DNA of 64,000 nt from Calycina herbarum (lineage: Eukaryota > Ascomycota > Leotiomycetes > Helotiales > Pezizellaceae): positions 229,165-293,164 of the forward strand of contig LLEY01000075.1 in NCBI GenBank assembly GCA_001414485.1, given 5' to 3'. Positions 36,151 through 47,600 of the stretch are shown piece by piece. Positions within the stretch are counted from its first letter, which is position 1. Each line of letters starts with the position of its first letter. The notes below the pieces were generated by a model that was given only the letters and a program-made list of their open reading frames with translations, was not told the DNA's origin and did not search any database. The position numbers and the translations under genes are program-made.

Positions 36151-37551
36151 CTCTTCTTTCCTTTCCTTTCTTTTTCTTTATATATATATCCCCTTTGTCT
36201 TTCTCTAATTCTATAAACTAATTAAGAATAAGAGCTGTTCCGAAAGTAGAGCTTCTCTTTAAACTGTCTCTTATAAATTAGCTTACTCGTTTACTATCCC
36301 TGTAGCCTAGAGCACCTCTCTAGCGTCATTTGCCCTCTTTTAGGACTCTTTTAGGACTTAGCCTACGCGAGCTATTCTCCGCTTAACGTTAAATAGAAAT
36401 AAATAAATATCTCTCTTTCCTAGTCGTCTTCTTTGATATTACGTCTCTTTCTATATATATTAACTTATTCTATTCTTATAAATCTATCTTATAGTAGTTC
36501 TAGAAATCTCTAATTAATATAGAAACTATTTTAATTTCTTTAGATTTATTAGATCTCTCTATTATCTCTATACTTTCTATCTTAATCTCTCTTTTTATAG
36601 ACGAGTATATACTCGAATATTATAATCTCTTATTTATACTCTTATTTATAAGCTATAGTATAGATATTAATAAGACGCTATTTAACCTCTTATTAGATTC
36701 TAAAGTAGATTATATAAATATAGTAGTATTTCTCTATATATAAGTATCTTATAAAAATACTAACTCGTCTAGGGTTTACTAGCTTATTACGTCTTTCTCT
36801 AGTAAGGATTGTCTTTTAATTAATATAATAGTAGTATTTACTTCTCTATTATCAGATATAGCTTATACTTAGAACCTTCCTAGTAAATACTTCTATTAGG
36901 CTTGTCTTCTTACTATTAATTACAGGTCTATAATCGGTTCGATTTCGTAAGTATATATCTATTTCTATAGCTTTGTCTTAGAATTCTATTAGAAGATTAG
37001 CTTAGTTAAGTAAAGCTCTTATACTTACCTTAGTAGTTTAGATAGCCCTCTTAGCTAGTCTATTCTAATATAATAAAGTAATAATAGTAGATTATTCTTT
37101 AACACCTATATTAACTTACTATTCCTTAATAGCTTTTAAGAGTTCTAATATATATATATAATTCTTATACTACGTAGACCGTAGACTAAGCTCTAAGAGC
37201 AGGCAGTACTTCTACTAGTTATTATTTAAGATATAGGTAAAAATAAACTCTAAAGACGAGTTAAAGTAGTCTTATAATATCCTACCCTACTTCTCAGCTC
37301 TAAGGTTTATCTAGGTAGCTGTTCCCGCTCTTCTATAACCGGTGTAATACTTCTCTCTATCTCTACAGATCTCTACTATCTATTCAACAGCTAGAAAAGG
37401 CACCTTTATATACTTTAAAAGCTATATCTAAATATAAGGTGTCTATTCCTCTATTAAACAAGCCTGTTATTATCTAATACTTCTCTCTTATTCCTACTTA
37501 CTACTAACTAATCCCTTAGTCTTATATTTGTATTTCCTTCTTTAATATATA
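36151..37551. other. AT-rich RIP-like tract without identified content
   Basis: TA-rich sequence with stops in all frames. I could not recognise a transposon domain, inverted ends or a gene. It probably derives from repeats too mutated to read. Confidence 0.5.
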
Positions 37552-38092
37552 TATACCTTTAAGTATTATTCTCTCTATTCTAAGAGAGAGGTAAGTAGTC
37601 CCTTCTAAATCAGAGTATAAGACGCCTCGATAGAGTTTCTCTTTCTAAGATACGTATACTCTAAATACTCTCTTTACTACCTATCTAGTAGTAGGTAGAG
37701 ATAAGGCACCTACTCTAGAGTCGAGGTCCTACGCTTATCGAGCCTTCGGTAGAATATATTATATATTATTATTATAATCTATAAATTAGTCCTACGTAAT
37801 CTCTGCCTTATTCTTAACTTAAACTTAGTAATACTCTTAAATTTCCTCCTCTGATATACGTATACTTTCGAGTATTATTCTCTCTATTCTAAAGAAGAGG
37901 TAAGTAGTCTCTTCTAAATCAGAGTATAAGACGCCTCGATAGAGTTTCTCTTTCTAAGACACGTATACTCTAAATACCCTCTTTATTACCTATCTAGCAG
38001 CTGGTAGAGACGAGGCACCTACTCCGAGGTCGAGGTCCTACGCTTATCGAGCCTTCGGTAGAATATACTATATATTATTATTATAATCTATA
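37552..38092. repeat. Two ~232-bp direct repeats, 309-bp period
   Basis: The copies at 37552-37783 and 37862-38092 match closely, from AGTATTATTCTCTC through a TCGAGCCTTCGGTAGAATAT block to TAATCTATA. The spacer is about 78 bp. They could be LTRs of a collapsed element or a tandem duplication. Most differences are transitions, so RIP has acted on both. Confidence 0.8.
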
Positions 38093-38832
38093 CAACGCCT
38101 TCTTATCTAATTCTCGTCCGCCGTGTCGGTTATGTCTTCTTATAATACTTCGTTTAGGTATAGCTTAAGAGGTAGTATAGTAATTATAGATAAGATATTT
38201 ATATCGGTTTTGTTATTATTATCGCTGTTATAAAAACTCTGCTTTCCTAGTCTTACTACTAGTTCTACGGTCGTACTACAACGACGACGACGACAACCTC
38301 TTTCCTCCTCTTATACGCCTCTTATTAGCTCTCTAATAATATAATCGAAGGTTCGTAGCCAGCGCCTCGTATAAGCTAAGAGTTCGACTTTGCTAACTAG
38401 TATTTCTCTATAATATAGTAAAAAGATCTGTATTCTTATTTAAAAGAACTATTAAACTTAAAAAGTCTAGAATTATAAGTAGAAGTAGAAAGATATTAGT
38501 ACTAGAGGAAAGATATATAACTTAATCGAATATATAGAAGTATAAAGATAGTATTTAATAGTAATATCTTAGAAAGAGAATAAGTTTAGTAAATCTTTAA
38601 ATAGTATATAGTAGATATTTAGAAAAGAGAGTATTTAGAGTTAAAATTATAGATTTTAAGAAAGAGTTATTATATATATTATTAGAAAGTATATTTTTCT
38701 TATTTATAGATTATATTAATTATATTAACTATATAGTATATTACGAAAAACTTTTAAGTACTAGGTATACTAGCTAGTTATAAAGATTTAAGTCTAGTAA
38801 ATAAGCTTAGTTATTCTTTAGAAATTAGAATT

Positions 38833-39100
38833 TGTTACGGTCCGTAACCTGGAAGAATAACACGTGACAAGCACGTGACCTTGGGAACCACCTCGGTAAT
38901 CACCTCGGTGATAAGGATATATAGATCTATAACGAGAGCTATAACGAGATTTCAGCTTCTTACAGCTTACACTTACTAAGCAACCCCTTTTCTCTGGGTA
39001 TATAAACCGCGTTGCCCTCGTAGATGGAACTGTAGCTTTAAATTCTCGAATACACACACATATACTCTTGTGCCTTTGTCTTTAGTTATAGAACGTGACA
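38833..39100 (+). repeat. 5' LTR of gypsy element D (little RIP)
   Basis: This 268-bp LTR begins TGTTACGGTCC and ends GAACGTGACA. It contains two CACGTGAC boxes and keeps near-normal GC. Reversed, it matches the solo LTR at 41818-42127 and the degraded LTR at 13451-13747, which have a slightly different start (GTTATAGCGCTGG type). Confidence 0.8.
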
Positions 39101-39367
39101 TTATTTAAAGCTTAACACTCTTTTACTCCCTTGCGAAGGATTATAATATCGCACGGATTCCACGCTCGTAACAGCTGGAAGATCTTACACTCGTAACAGT
39201 GTAATTACGACATTCCTCCTCAGCCCGTAACGGCCTCTCTTCCTATAAACAGAACCCTCGAGCATCTCTGCGTCCGTAACGACTCATCTCCTCGAAAGAC
39301 ACGCCCGTAACGGCCTGTATAACCTTTTTACAACCTCCTCTTCCTTCCTCCTGTTTCCACGAATACA

Positions 39368-39820
39368 ATGTCCGAAGCTACTCGTAGCAACAAGGGTGGA
39401 AAAGGAAAAACACCTGCTAGTCCAATAGCTAGCAAAACCCCTGGTAGTTCGTCTCGAACTGTTCCAGGACTTCCACAAGTAGACAGTAACGAGGCCATAG
39501 AAGCCCGTAAGGTCTTTCGCAAACTCTTGATGCGAGAAGACGAGACTTTTGCTGGTTTTAAAGCAACCTTTTTAAGCCTTGCGACCAAGGCTTATATTCC
39601 GCAAAGCGAGTGGTCAGAGGACCTATACCAGAAGCTTACGCCAGCGCTTCAAGTAAGCATCTCGCCAATCCGTATCTTCCTAACAACCTTTAACCAGTTG
39701 TGTAACCACTGTCACTCTGTCTATCAAGACGGGGTAACGATCAAAGAACGCCTTGCGGCTCGCTATAATCGCCGCCTACCTATAAGAGGTCTCCCTGCTG
39801 CCCACGGATCAGCTTACTAA
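39368..39820 (+). pseudogene. Gag fragment of gypsy element D
   Basis: This is the first 150 codons of the retrotransposon capsid (gag) gene, with a basic, Ser/Gly-rich N-terminus and a helical capsid-like region. The frame ends at a TAA that most simply derives from CAA, since the same frame continues downstream through a CCHC zinc knuckle. It is not a host gene. Confidence 0.8.
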
Positions 39821-41817
39821 CTTCCAGCTCCCCGTGCTGCTATTGGTTATCCGCCAACTCAAAGCCCGGTCCGTTTCGCTCCAGTTATAGACCGCAAGGC
39901 CTCTTTCCCCGCTCGTAATAGTACGACTCCTGCCAGGGATGTAGCAGACGTCATTTGCTATAATTGCGATGAAACCGGGCATTACGCGAATAAATGCCCT
40001 CTTCCTCGAAAACCCTCCACGGCTATTAAGCTACTGTAGGAAGACGCCGAGGGCTCGCTTACGGATTCCTACGGCTCGCAAGCGTCTGGCGAAGAATCGG
40101 CTGACGAGGAACTCGTCTATAAGGACTCGGGAAAGGAATAGCTCTAAAGCAAGTCTCCTCTTTAGAGTAAAACGAACTTAGATCTCAACCTCTTAATCTA
40201 AGTTATATAATAGGTAGAAAGGCTTTTACGACTATATATACTTTAATTAAGAATAGATATACTTTTAATACTACTAGACTTATTAATACTAGAGTAAACG
40301 GATAGTTATTTATTAATACGGCTTTAGCTAACTAGTTAAGTTAATATTATAGATAGGCTACGGAAGAGCTGTCGTATATAATATCAATTACAGGTTTTAA
40401 TAAACGTAAAAGACTAGCGATCACTTATACTATTCGCTTAATACTAAGTATTAATAGACGATAGTTTACTAATACGCTCTTTCTAATTACTAATATCAGC
40501 GGATATAATATTATTATTAGCTATTAATAGCTTATAGACGTAAACGTAAAGTTAGCGGTTCGTAGCTATAAGATTAAGTAGCTAGAATCCCTTCCTCTAG
40601 TTCGTTGATTTAATTACTTAGTACCTATTACTAGAGAATCGATAACTATCTCTCTACTAGACCTCTAGGCTTAGGAGGATATAGAGAACTACGACCTTTA
40701 CTAGAATACTATAGAGGAACCTATATTAATCTATTTAATACTATCTTAAAACCAGTATTAATACTAAACCCCGCTACTAGTTACTATCGAGGAAATTCTA
40801 GATAAAAGCTTTTAGTAAGACCTCGTCTCTACTAGGAACGGAATATAGGTTCTTATTCTTAACCACTAGTAACGTTATAAATCCTTCTTAGGAAAACGTT
40901 TAAAAGCAGCTATAAGCTCGCTTATAGCAACCTATAAACCTATAGAGGACTTCGCTATTAATATCTATAGTATTAGCGCTACTGCTTTTAAACTTAACCT
41001 TTAAAAGCACGATAACGAAGTCTTTTCTACTAGCTTATAAGAGATCGACTATGCTCTTATAGACAGGTTATATATAGAGCTCTCTTTAGTAGATTACGCT
41101 TTAGACGAATAACTAGTAGAATAGAACGTTCGCTAGAAATATATAGAATTTAAGAATATCTTTTTAAAGAGAGCTTTAGACGAGCTTCCTCTACTATAGA
41201 ACTAAGTCAACTATAGAATCGAGCTTATAAGCTTAAATACCCTCTTATATAGCCTGCTATATAGGATAACAACCGAGGAACTTCTAGCTATTAAGTAGTA
41301 TATTCTTAATAATCTTAATAAAGGGTTTATTATTCCTAGCTACGCCTCTTTCGCTTCTCTAGTACTGTTTATAAAGAAGTTAGACAGAAGCTTATAGCTC
41401 TATATCGACTACTAGAAACTTAATAACCTTACTTATAAAGACTAGCACTCTCTTCTACTAATCGACGAAACTCTTATACGAATTACTAGTACTAAAATCT
41501 TTATAAAGCTAGATATTCGTTAAGCTTTCAACTATATTTAAATAGAACTAGAGTTAGAAGAGCTTATAACCTTCTAGACCCGCTATAGTATATTTAAATA
41601 TAAGATATTACCTTTTAGCTTAACTAATAGTTCTACTACGTACTAGAGATATATAAATAACGTTCTTATAGAGTATCTCGATAACTTCTATATAGCTTAC
41701 CTTAATAACAGTCTTATATACTCTAATAATAAGCTTAAACACGTCGAACACGTCTATAAGATCTTAGAACAGCTCTATAAAGCTGGATTATAAGTAGATA
41801 TTAAGAAGACAGAGTTC

Positions 41818-42127
41818 TATTACGAACTATAACTAAAGACAAAGGTATAAGAGTATATATATATAAATACGAGAATTTAAAGCTATAGTTCTATCTACGG
41901 AAGCAACGCGGGTTATATACCTAGAGGAAAGAGGTTACTAAGTAAGTATAAGCTATAAGAAGCTAAAATCTCGTACGAGCTATAAAGAGCTAGAATTATA
42001 TATAGCTAAGATCTCGCTATAGCTTTCGTTATAGCTCTTATTATAGATCTACATATCCCGAGGTGATTACCGAGGTCACGTGCATTGTCACGTGTATTCT
42101 TCCAGGTTACGGACCAGCGCTATAATA
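41818..42127 (-). repeat. Solo LTR inserted in element D pol
   Basis: This 310-bp D-family LTR lies in inverse orientation inside the RT region of element D. It is flanked by a 5-bp target duplication, AGTTC (41813-41817 and 42128-42132). The pol translation continues across it when it is removed. It starts TATTACGAAC and ends GCTATAATA. A solo LTR implies insertion of a full element followed by LTR-LTR recombination. Confidence 0.88.
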
Positions 42128-42447
42128 AGTTCTACGTTACTTATATAAAGTACCTTAGTTTTATTATCTCTATAGACGGAATCGAAGTCAACTCTAAGAA
42201 GATCTTAGTAATCGTTTATTTTCTATAAATTAGCTAAAATATTACGTTATAAAGGTATACTAAGTAAACGTTAACCTAGCTTATAGTAATCTATAGAATA
42301 GGTCTTAGCTATAGCTCGAGTATATAAATTTAGGTCTTTTTATATAGCCTGGATAGCTAAGACTAAGCGGCTTTTGTTATTTTTCTAAGATATCGTTTAT
42401 TATAGAGAAATTTAATATTTAACGGAGGTATAATAGAGGCGCGAGGT

Positions 42448-42481
42448 TTTAGCCGGTTCGCTTATTTAGCCGGTTCGCTAT
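42448..42481. repeat. 17-bp tandem pair with AGCCGGTTCGCT core
   Basis: Two 17-bp units (42448-42464 and 42465-42481) share TTTAGCCGGTTCGCT. They stand at the point where element D sequence ends, so they may belong to the end of a different transposon. Confidence 0.7.
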
Positions 42482-42489
42482 ATATACAC

Positions 42490-43322
42490 GTTATCTATAT
42501 ATTTATATAATTAATGAAGTTATTATTTTTCTCTTATACTATTTAACTAATAATACTATTATTATAATAGCTTACTATAATATCTACCCCGTTTGGCTTC
42601 GACGAGTTATAAGTAGTATATAATACTAGCTCCGATTCTCTATACGAGTTTATTAAATAATATAATAATAACTTTACTACTAGCTTAGCTAGCCTTTTTC
42701 AAATCTACGACGAATTAGTAAAACAAGAATAGAATTATAAAGTAGACGTTCTACGTGAAGAATTATACTTAATAGCCTAAGTTAAGTAACTTTAAGCCTA
42801 GTTTATCTACTTAATAACCTAAACTAAACTGCTCTAAACCTAGCTTATATCTAAAATATTCTTCAAGTGTAGTTAAGAAGTATAGCAAAGGAATTTAGTC
42901 TATGTTAAAACCCTCGACGTTTCAAAAAATCTTTTGTCGGCATTAACATCCTCGTCTGAACTTAATTATCATATAAATGATGCTCAGAACAAGGCTAAAG
43001 TGTGCCTTGTGGTGTTGTGGACGAGCAAAATATGCAGCACAGCCACCCCTATGTCACTCCAGCAAAATATCCTGTCCCGCCTGCGGCTGGTCATGAAACG
43101 GCACCAGAAAATCCAATATAAAATCGACATTCATGTTGTGCGAGAGTTCTAGAATAAGGGAAAATTTTGTTCTGCAACATCTAGATTGATATTCTAAACG
43201 CTTTTAAACTTGTAGGTCAATTACTCGTAGAGAACATCGAGAGCTACCCGTATAAGCCCTCAACACGAGAACCTACGCTCATCTCAAATTTCCAACCCGC
43301 CTTCCTTAGCTTTATGAACGAT
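42490..43322. other. Transition from RIP block to gene region, no gene
   Basis: AT-rich, stop-laden sequence continues to about 42.9 kb, with no identifiable transposon domain. Normal composition starts after that. Nothing coding was recognised before the 3' end of the DUF1996 gene. Confidence 0.5.
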
Positions 43323-44615
43323 TCATGATGTTGTAGGACCGTATTGAGACTGGTAACCGCCCGGAAGTGCAGGAAGCCCTATACAATTGAATGTGTGGTT
43401 AGCTCAAAATCCACTACTAATACACCAAGATTAAGAATGAAAAGGTATAACTCACACCCATCAATATCTTCATCAACGACCACCTTTTGCGTACAAGCAT
43501 TCATCTTCTCAATAGACTGTAACAGCGCCCTAGCCGGAGCCTCCTGCGTACAATTCGTATAAAAATTGCAAGGAGTATCTAACACCCTCTGTAACGCATC
43601 CCCCTTCCATCCAAAGATGTAATCGGCATGATTCGCATACCCAGTCGCATCACCAAATGACCAGACAAAAGGCTGACTTCCATCTGTTGGCCAATAATTC
43701 TTGTTATTGAATGCCTGTAATCAGGTTATTTGAATTAGCGAATCTCATATTAAAAATCGCGAATGTAGTTAGAACTTGCCTTTGTATCCCAAACAACCTC
43801 ATACATCACTTGAGCAGTGCGAACAGGATGAGAAGTAGGACATGTTCCATTGCTTTCGAAGGATCCGGTTTCGGGATAGGACATGTGTGCCATATGATCT
43901 GGACTATCCAGATTCTTACCATCCCAGCATGTTGGGAAACGTAGGGAGGTCATGATTCCTTCTGCACATTCTCGGGTTGGGAATTTTACCCATTCTGGTT
44001 GACGGGTGGTGAAGGTATCGAGGCAGGTGTAGGTCAGTTGACGGTAACGGGCTGCTTCTTCTAAGGTTCTTGCCATGACGTCTCCGATGAACATACGGAA
44101 GCCCTAGGTCTGTTTTAATTTTGAAATCCAGAAGTTTGGAGAGAACCTGAAACATACCGGCTGAAAAGCAGTGACATGCGACTTTTGCGCATTATCGTAA
44201 ATGGCATCTTGCATATAATAAACTGTCAAACCACCATTGGCCGTCCTAAACTGATTGTTTCCCAGTTGTGGAACTCGTTTGTAACTCCCGTTTTGTGCTC
44301 TGAAATATAATACCGCAGTCCAGTAATTGGAAAAGTCCTGGGTAAACTGGCAACTTGTGCAAGTTGATTCGCCTGGCATATCCTTTTTGGGGTCCATGGT
44401 TGCATTAAATGAGTCCTAGTAGAGTTAGTAAAGTGAAAAAAGAATTATGTTGGTCTACGAACGCCTCCGACGATTTGATGGACATGACTAGATGGTGACA
44501 ACCCCGGACTGATCAAAGGGTCAAGTCTTTCGGTCACTAGCTGAGAGCAGTGAAATCGAACAACCGCACTGCTGGGCACAGCAAGCGCTAAAGCGAGGAG
44601 AGCCGCCCACTGCAT
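43323..44615 (-). CDS. Secreted DUF1996 protein
   Basis: Five exons (44615-44463, 44415-44158, 44103-43780, 43714-43456, 43378-43323) sum to 349 aa in a consistent frame. Residues 1 to about 18 are a hydrophobic signal peptide. The mature protein starts near VVRFHC and carries the HVHQIVGG block and the PTCWDG and HMAHMSYPE blocks typical of DUF1996, a family of secreted fungal proteins of unknown function. Several cysteines suggest disulfides. The third intron must use a GC donor (GCAAGT at the 43779 side) to keep the frame; this is a known minor class. The start ATG at 44615 was chosen because it opens directly into the signal peptide. The C-terminus is short and lacks the long Ser/Thr tail some members have. 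Confidence 0.85.
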
Positions 44616-45329
44616 TCTGTCGATTGTTTCTTGCAAACTTGTTCTTTTGCTTCTTGGTGTTGAAGATTCGATGTCAAAGAGGGATGACGAGGGTATGGGA
44701 TTCCCGGGAGAATAAAGACAGTCCAGTTCTTTTCAGTAGGTACTGATTGAACACGTGTACGGATTTTACCACTATAGGTCGATAGTACGTGCAGAAAACC
44801 AAGAACGAAAGTGCCGAGGGTCGTCCAAGTAAGGCATTTTGCCATATCTTCCCCCTATGAGGGGAACTGTGGATATTCTAGCTATGTATAATTATTGACA
44901 TAAGAATATTGGCGTAGAGAAATATAGCGTTTTAATATACGAAATAGTTTGCTGCTGGTGGATATACTGAATAATCAAGAGTTCTTTTGGGTCGGTAACT
45001 CATTTCGTCCTCGCTAAACATTGGTAAGGGCAGTTTAGGCGAGGAAAAACACCTAGGCTATTGTCCTTCATTAATATATACCCACCTATCTATACACTAG
45101 TTAATCAAGCATGTTGAGCTTACAACCACCAGGTTGTAGATCGCAAGTGGGGTGGAAAAAATTAAGTGCCGAAACGGTGCGGGCCGTAAATCATTGGATA
45201 CAAATTTCGGATCACCGGAATGCTTTAAAAAGATAGGGGATATGATATAAGGTAAGCAGAATACTCTTATGGTACTCATCCCTAGTTCCCAAAAACCAAA
45301 ATCAAAACCCCAAACCATATGCATCCACA

Positions 45330-45684
45330 ATGTACCTCAAAATCAACCTCCTCACCTTACTTTTTACCCTTGTTGGCGTCAAGGCCCTCGAAGATGGATG
45401 TCCAAAGGGTGAAATCGCATGCCTGGATGTCATGAACTCAAGCCAATGTATCGAACAACTGATTCTCGAAAACTCAGCGCCTGTAACGAAAGAAGCCTTG
45501 GTAAAATGTGTAGTGAATGAGGGTAGTGCATCAGATCTGCCCGGAGGAACGAAGGTAAGCTTGAGGTGGTCGATACCTTGGACTTTGAGCTGATAAATTT
45601 TCGAAATTAGTATTGCAGATGCCCGGGTTGTCATTCTGCGCCTATAAATGCGAAAATTGCGGAACTGTTTCCGACGCCTTGTAG
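45330..45684 (+). CDS. Small secreted cysteine-rich protein, function unknown
   Basis: Two exons (45330-45554 and 45619-45684) encode 96 aa, with a GTAAGC donor, a TTGCAG acceptor and matching phase. Residues 1-19 are a clear signal peptide ending in VKA-like residues. The mature chain of about 77 aa contains seven cysteines, three of them in the last exon within a CxxxCxxC arrangement. Size, secretion signal and cysteine content fit small secreted proteins, some of which are effectors, but I recognise no family. It is divergent from the DUF1996 gene with 714 bp between the starts. Without the intron the frame would end in a different, cysteine-free tail, so the splice matters. Confidence 0.62.
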
Positions 45685-46009
45685 TTAGAGAAAAGAAACA
45701 GTCAAGACGAAGGGTTCTGAATATATAGTAGAATTCCGTACTGGTGGTGTACCATCAATTGGGGGGTATATGTTGGGAGTGAGAGGGGAAGCTTGCTTGG
45801 TGATGCGATAACCAAAGGGGATAACACCAGATGTCAACATGCAAATAAACACTAGTTGAGAAACCCTGGTTCCGTAGGTGTGTGTATTTTGAGCAGGTGA
45901 GCCCATTAGTGAATGAGGTAGAATGCCAAGCCTTATAGCTCCCCTTCGACTTAAAAAATGATACTCACCTCTTCAACAATCGAGACCAAGCATACATCAT
46001 ACCGCGACC

Positions 46010-47312
46010 ATGACGAACACACGAGAAATCGTTAAGGACAATCCCATCAAGGGATTGCGAACCCTCCTCCGTGATACGGAAGCAAAATTCTTGGTCCGCG
46101 GTTACTATCTGTCACCAGATACGGTCAAAACTTTCTTCGACTTCAAGCCCAACGAAGGTGAGGCCTACTTCTCCTCCTATTTTGTGATGCAAAGCCCTAA
46201 TAATATCTATAGTCCGCCTACTTATCGAAGAACTTCTTGATACCTTGCAGAAAGAAACAGCCGCAAATGTCCTTGCTCCACTAAATGGGGACGAGACGCT
46301 CTCTTTCCTTCTTCGAGTCATGAAATCGCGCTTCCGGCGTCGTGATATCGACATACAGAAGGCAATCACCCTCATAGAACGAGTCGCTTTTTTCAAACCA
46401 CGTACTCGAGGATGGAATCGGGAGCTTTCAATCTGGAACGAAGCAATAGGCCTTGCGGTTACGATGGATTCTACGATGGCGGTAACCGAGGCGGAAAAAG
46501 AAGCCGCGTTGCGGATGGAGGCCTGGCAGACTACTCGCAAGGTCGTTCAACAAATCGAAAACGCTTCATTTCCACGATTTAATTCCCTACCTCTTGAACT
46601 CAAGAACGAAATATGGGGAACTATCGTGATAGAGAACACCTCGGTGGCACGGCTGAAGCTCTTTTGGGGTTTACCTCCCCGCCTTCTTCCCTGCTCTCGC
46701 ATTCCAGCGGTATTTCAAGTCAACCAATAGTCACGGGCAGAGGCTACGAGATTAATGTTGAACCTTAGGTTTACGGATAGATTTAGACTTGAGACACAAG
46801 CGCACATCTCACCAAATCATGGCCTTCTACATCTGGAGTCATACAATACCGACCCGGGATACTTGAGCGTAGAATTTGGAGCTGAAGCTATCAAATGTCT
46901 TGCAGCTTCTCTATCTGAAAGCGAGAGGGACGGGATTAGAAATCTTGCGATTGATATTCGGCCAGCGGATCTTACTTTCAAAGCCACCAAAGATGTCGCG
47001 GATGGACTCAGTCGTTTTCCAAAGCTGAAAAATCCAGTCGTGAGGGGAATATGCAGGACGTGGATCATGCCACCATCTATCTGGGCTACCATGTTTACGG
47101 AGATAGTAGATATTATGGAGCAAGTTGATGAAGTCAAGAAAGGCAATAACCCTGACTGGAATGAACCCAGCCTCTGGTGTTTGGTTGTTGGAAAGGCGGC
47201 TTCTGTAATTACTTGCAGTGACCACATGCTGCTTGCCAGAAACCATGGCAAAATTGAGGGGAAAAGAGAAGAAGCTTTACCAACTTGGTTTGGCGTGCTT
47301 AATCGTTATTGA
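46010..47312 (+). pseudogene. 2EXR-domain protein gene with in-frame TAG
   Basis: Exons 46010-46157 and 46213-47312 join in frame across a 55-bp intron (GTGAGG donor, CTATAG acceptor) to 416 codons. A single TAG at 46728-46730 interrupts it. Before the stop comes the 2EXR signature (FNSLPLELKNEIW...), and directly after it the expected continuation SRAEATRLML, so one ancestral domain is split by the stop. CAG-to-TAG, a C-to-T change, is the simplest origin. 2EXR proteins are a large fungal family of unknown function. No intron that would skip the stop is evident. The first 222 codons could still make a truncated protein. Confidence 0.75.
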
Positions 47313-47600
47313 GTGGCACCTGAACACATTCCTAGGACAACAGCATTGTATTGATTAGAGAATAAGCGAATCACGGGAGGGGAATAATAGTGTACACTCG
47401 TGGTTATTGCCAATCAAAGTGCTGGACCCACACAATCAACAATATGAAAGGCCAAATCCTATCTTTGCTAGTGAATAATTCTTGGACCTCAGGATTTTAT
47501 TAAAACAAGTTCCAAACAGTGGTGAGCGATTCAAAGTGATAAGCACCTAAATCCACGCAAAATCCACGACTCCCTAACCACGAATCCCGCGCAAATTACA

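Larger units (their letters stand above)
38833..42420 (+). mobile_element. Ty3/gypsy element D, 5' third well preserved, rest RIP-degraded
   Basis: The order is 5' LTR, leader, gag from 39368 and pol. Gag reads clearly to 40030 apart from two nonsense codons (TAA at 39818, TAG at 40037). It has an intact CCHC knuckle, CYNCDETGHYANKC, near 39958-39999. From about 40190 the DNA becomes abruptly TA-saturated. The protease and RT are still traceable there: LPFSLTNSS near 41610, and a YLNNSLIYSNN stretch near 41700 standing for YLDD. Pol resumes after the solo LTR at 42133 and fades by about 42.4 kb; no 3' LTR was found. Confidence 0.83.

Noticed and set aside
37552..38092. Direct repeats considered as LTRs of a complete retrotransposon
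   Set aside because: Only about 78 bp separate them and no clear target duplication or TG/CA ends were found, so they are left as unexplained repeats.
46817..47251. Long minus-strand frame opposite the 2EXR gene
   Set aside because: The plus-strand protein has family motifs; the antisense frame has none.
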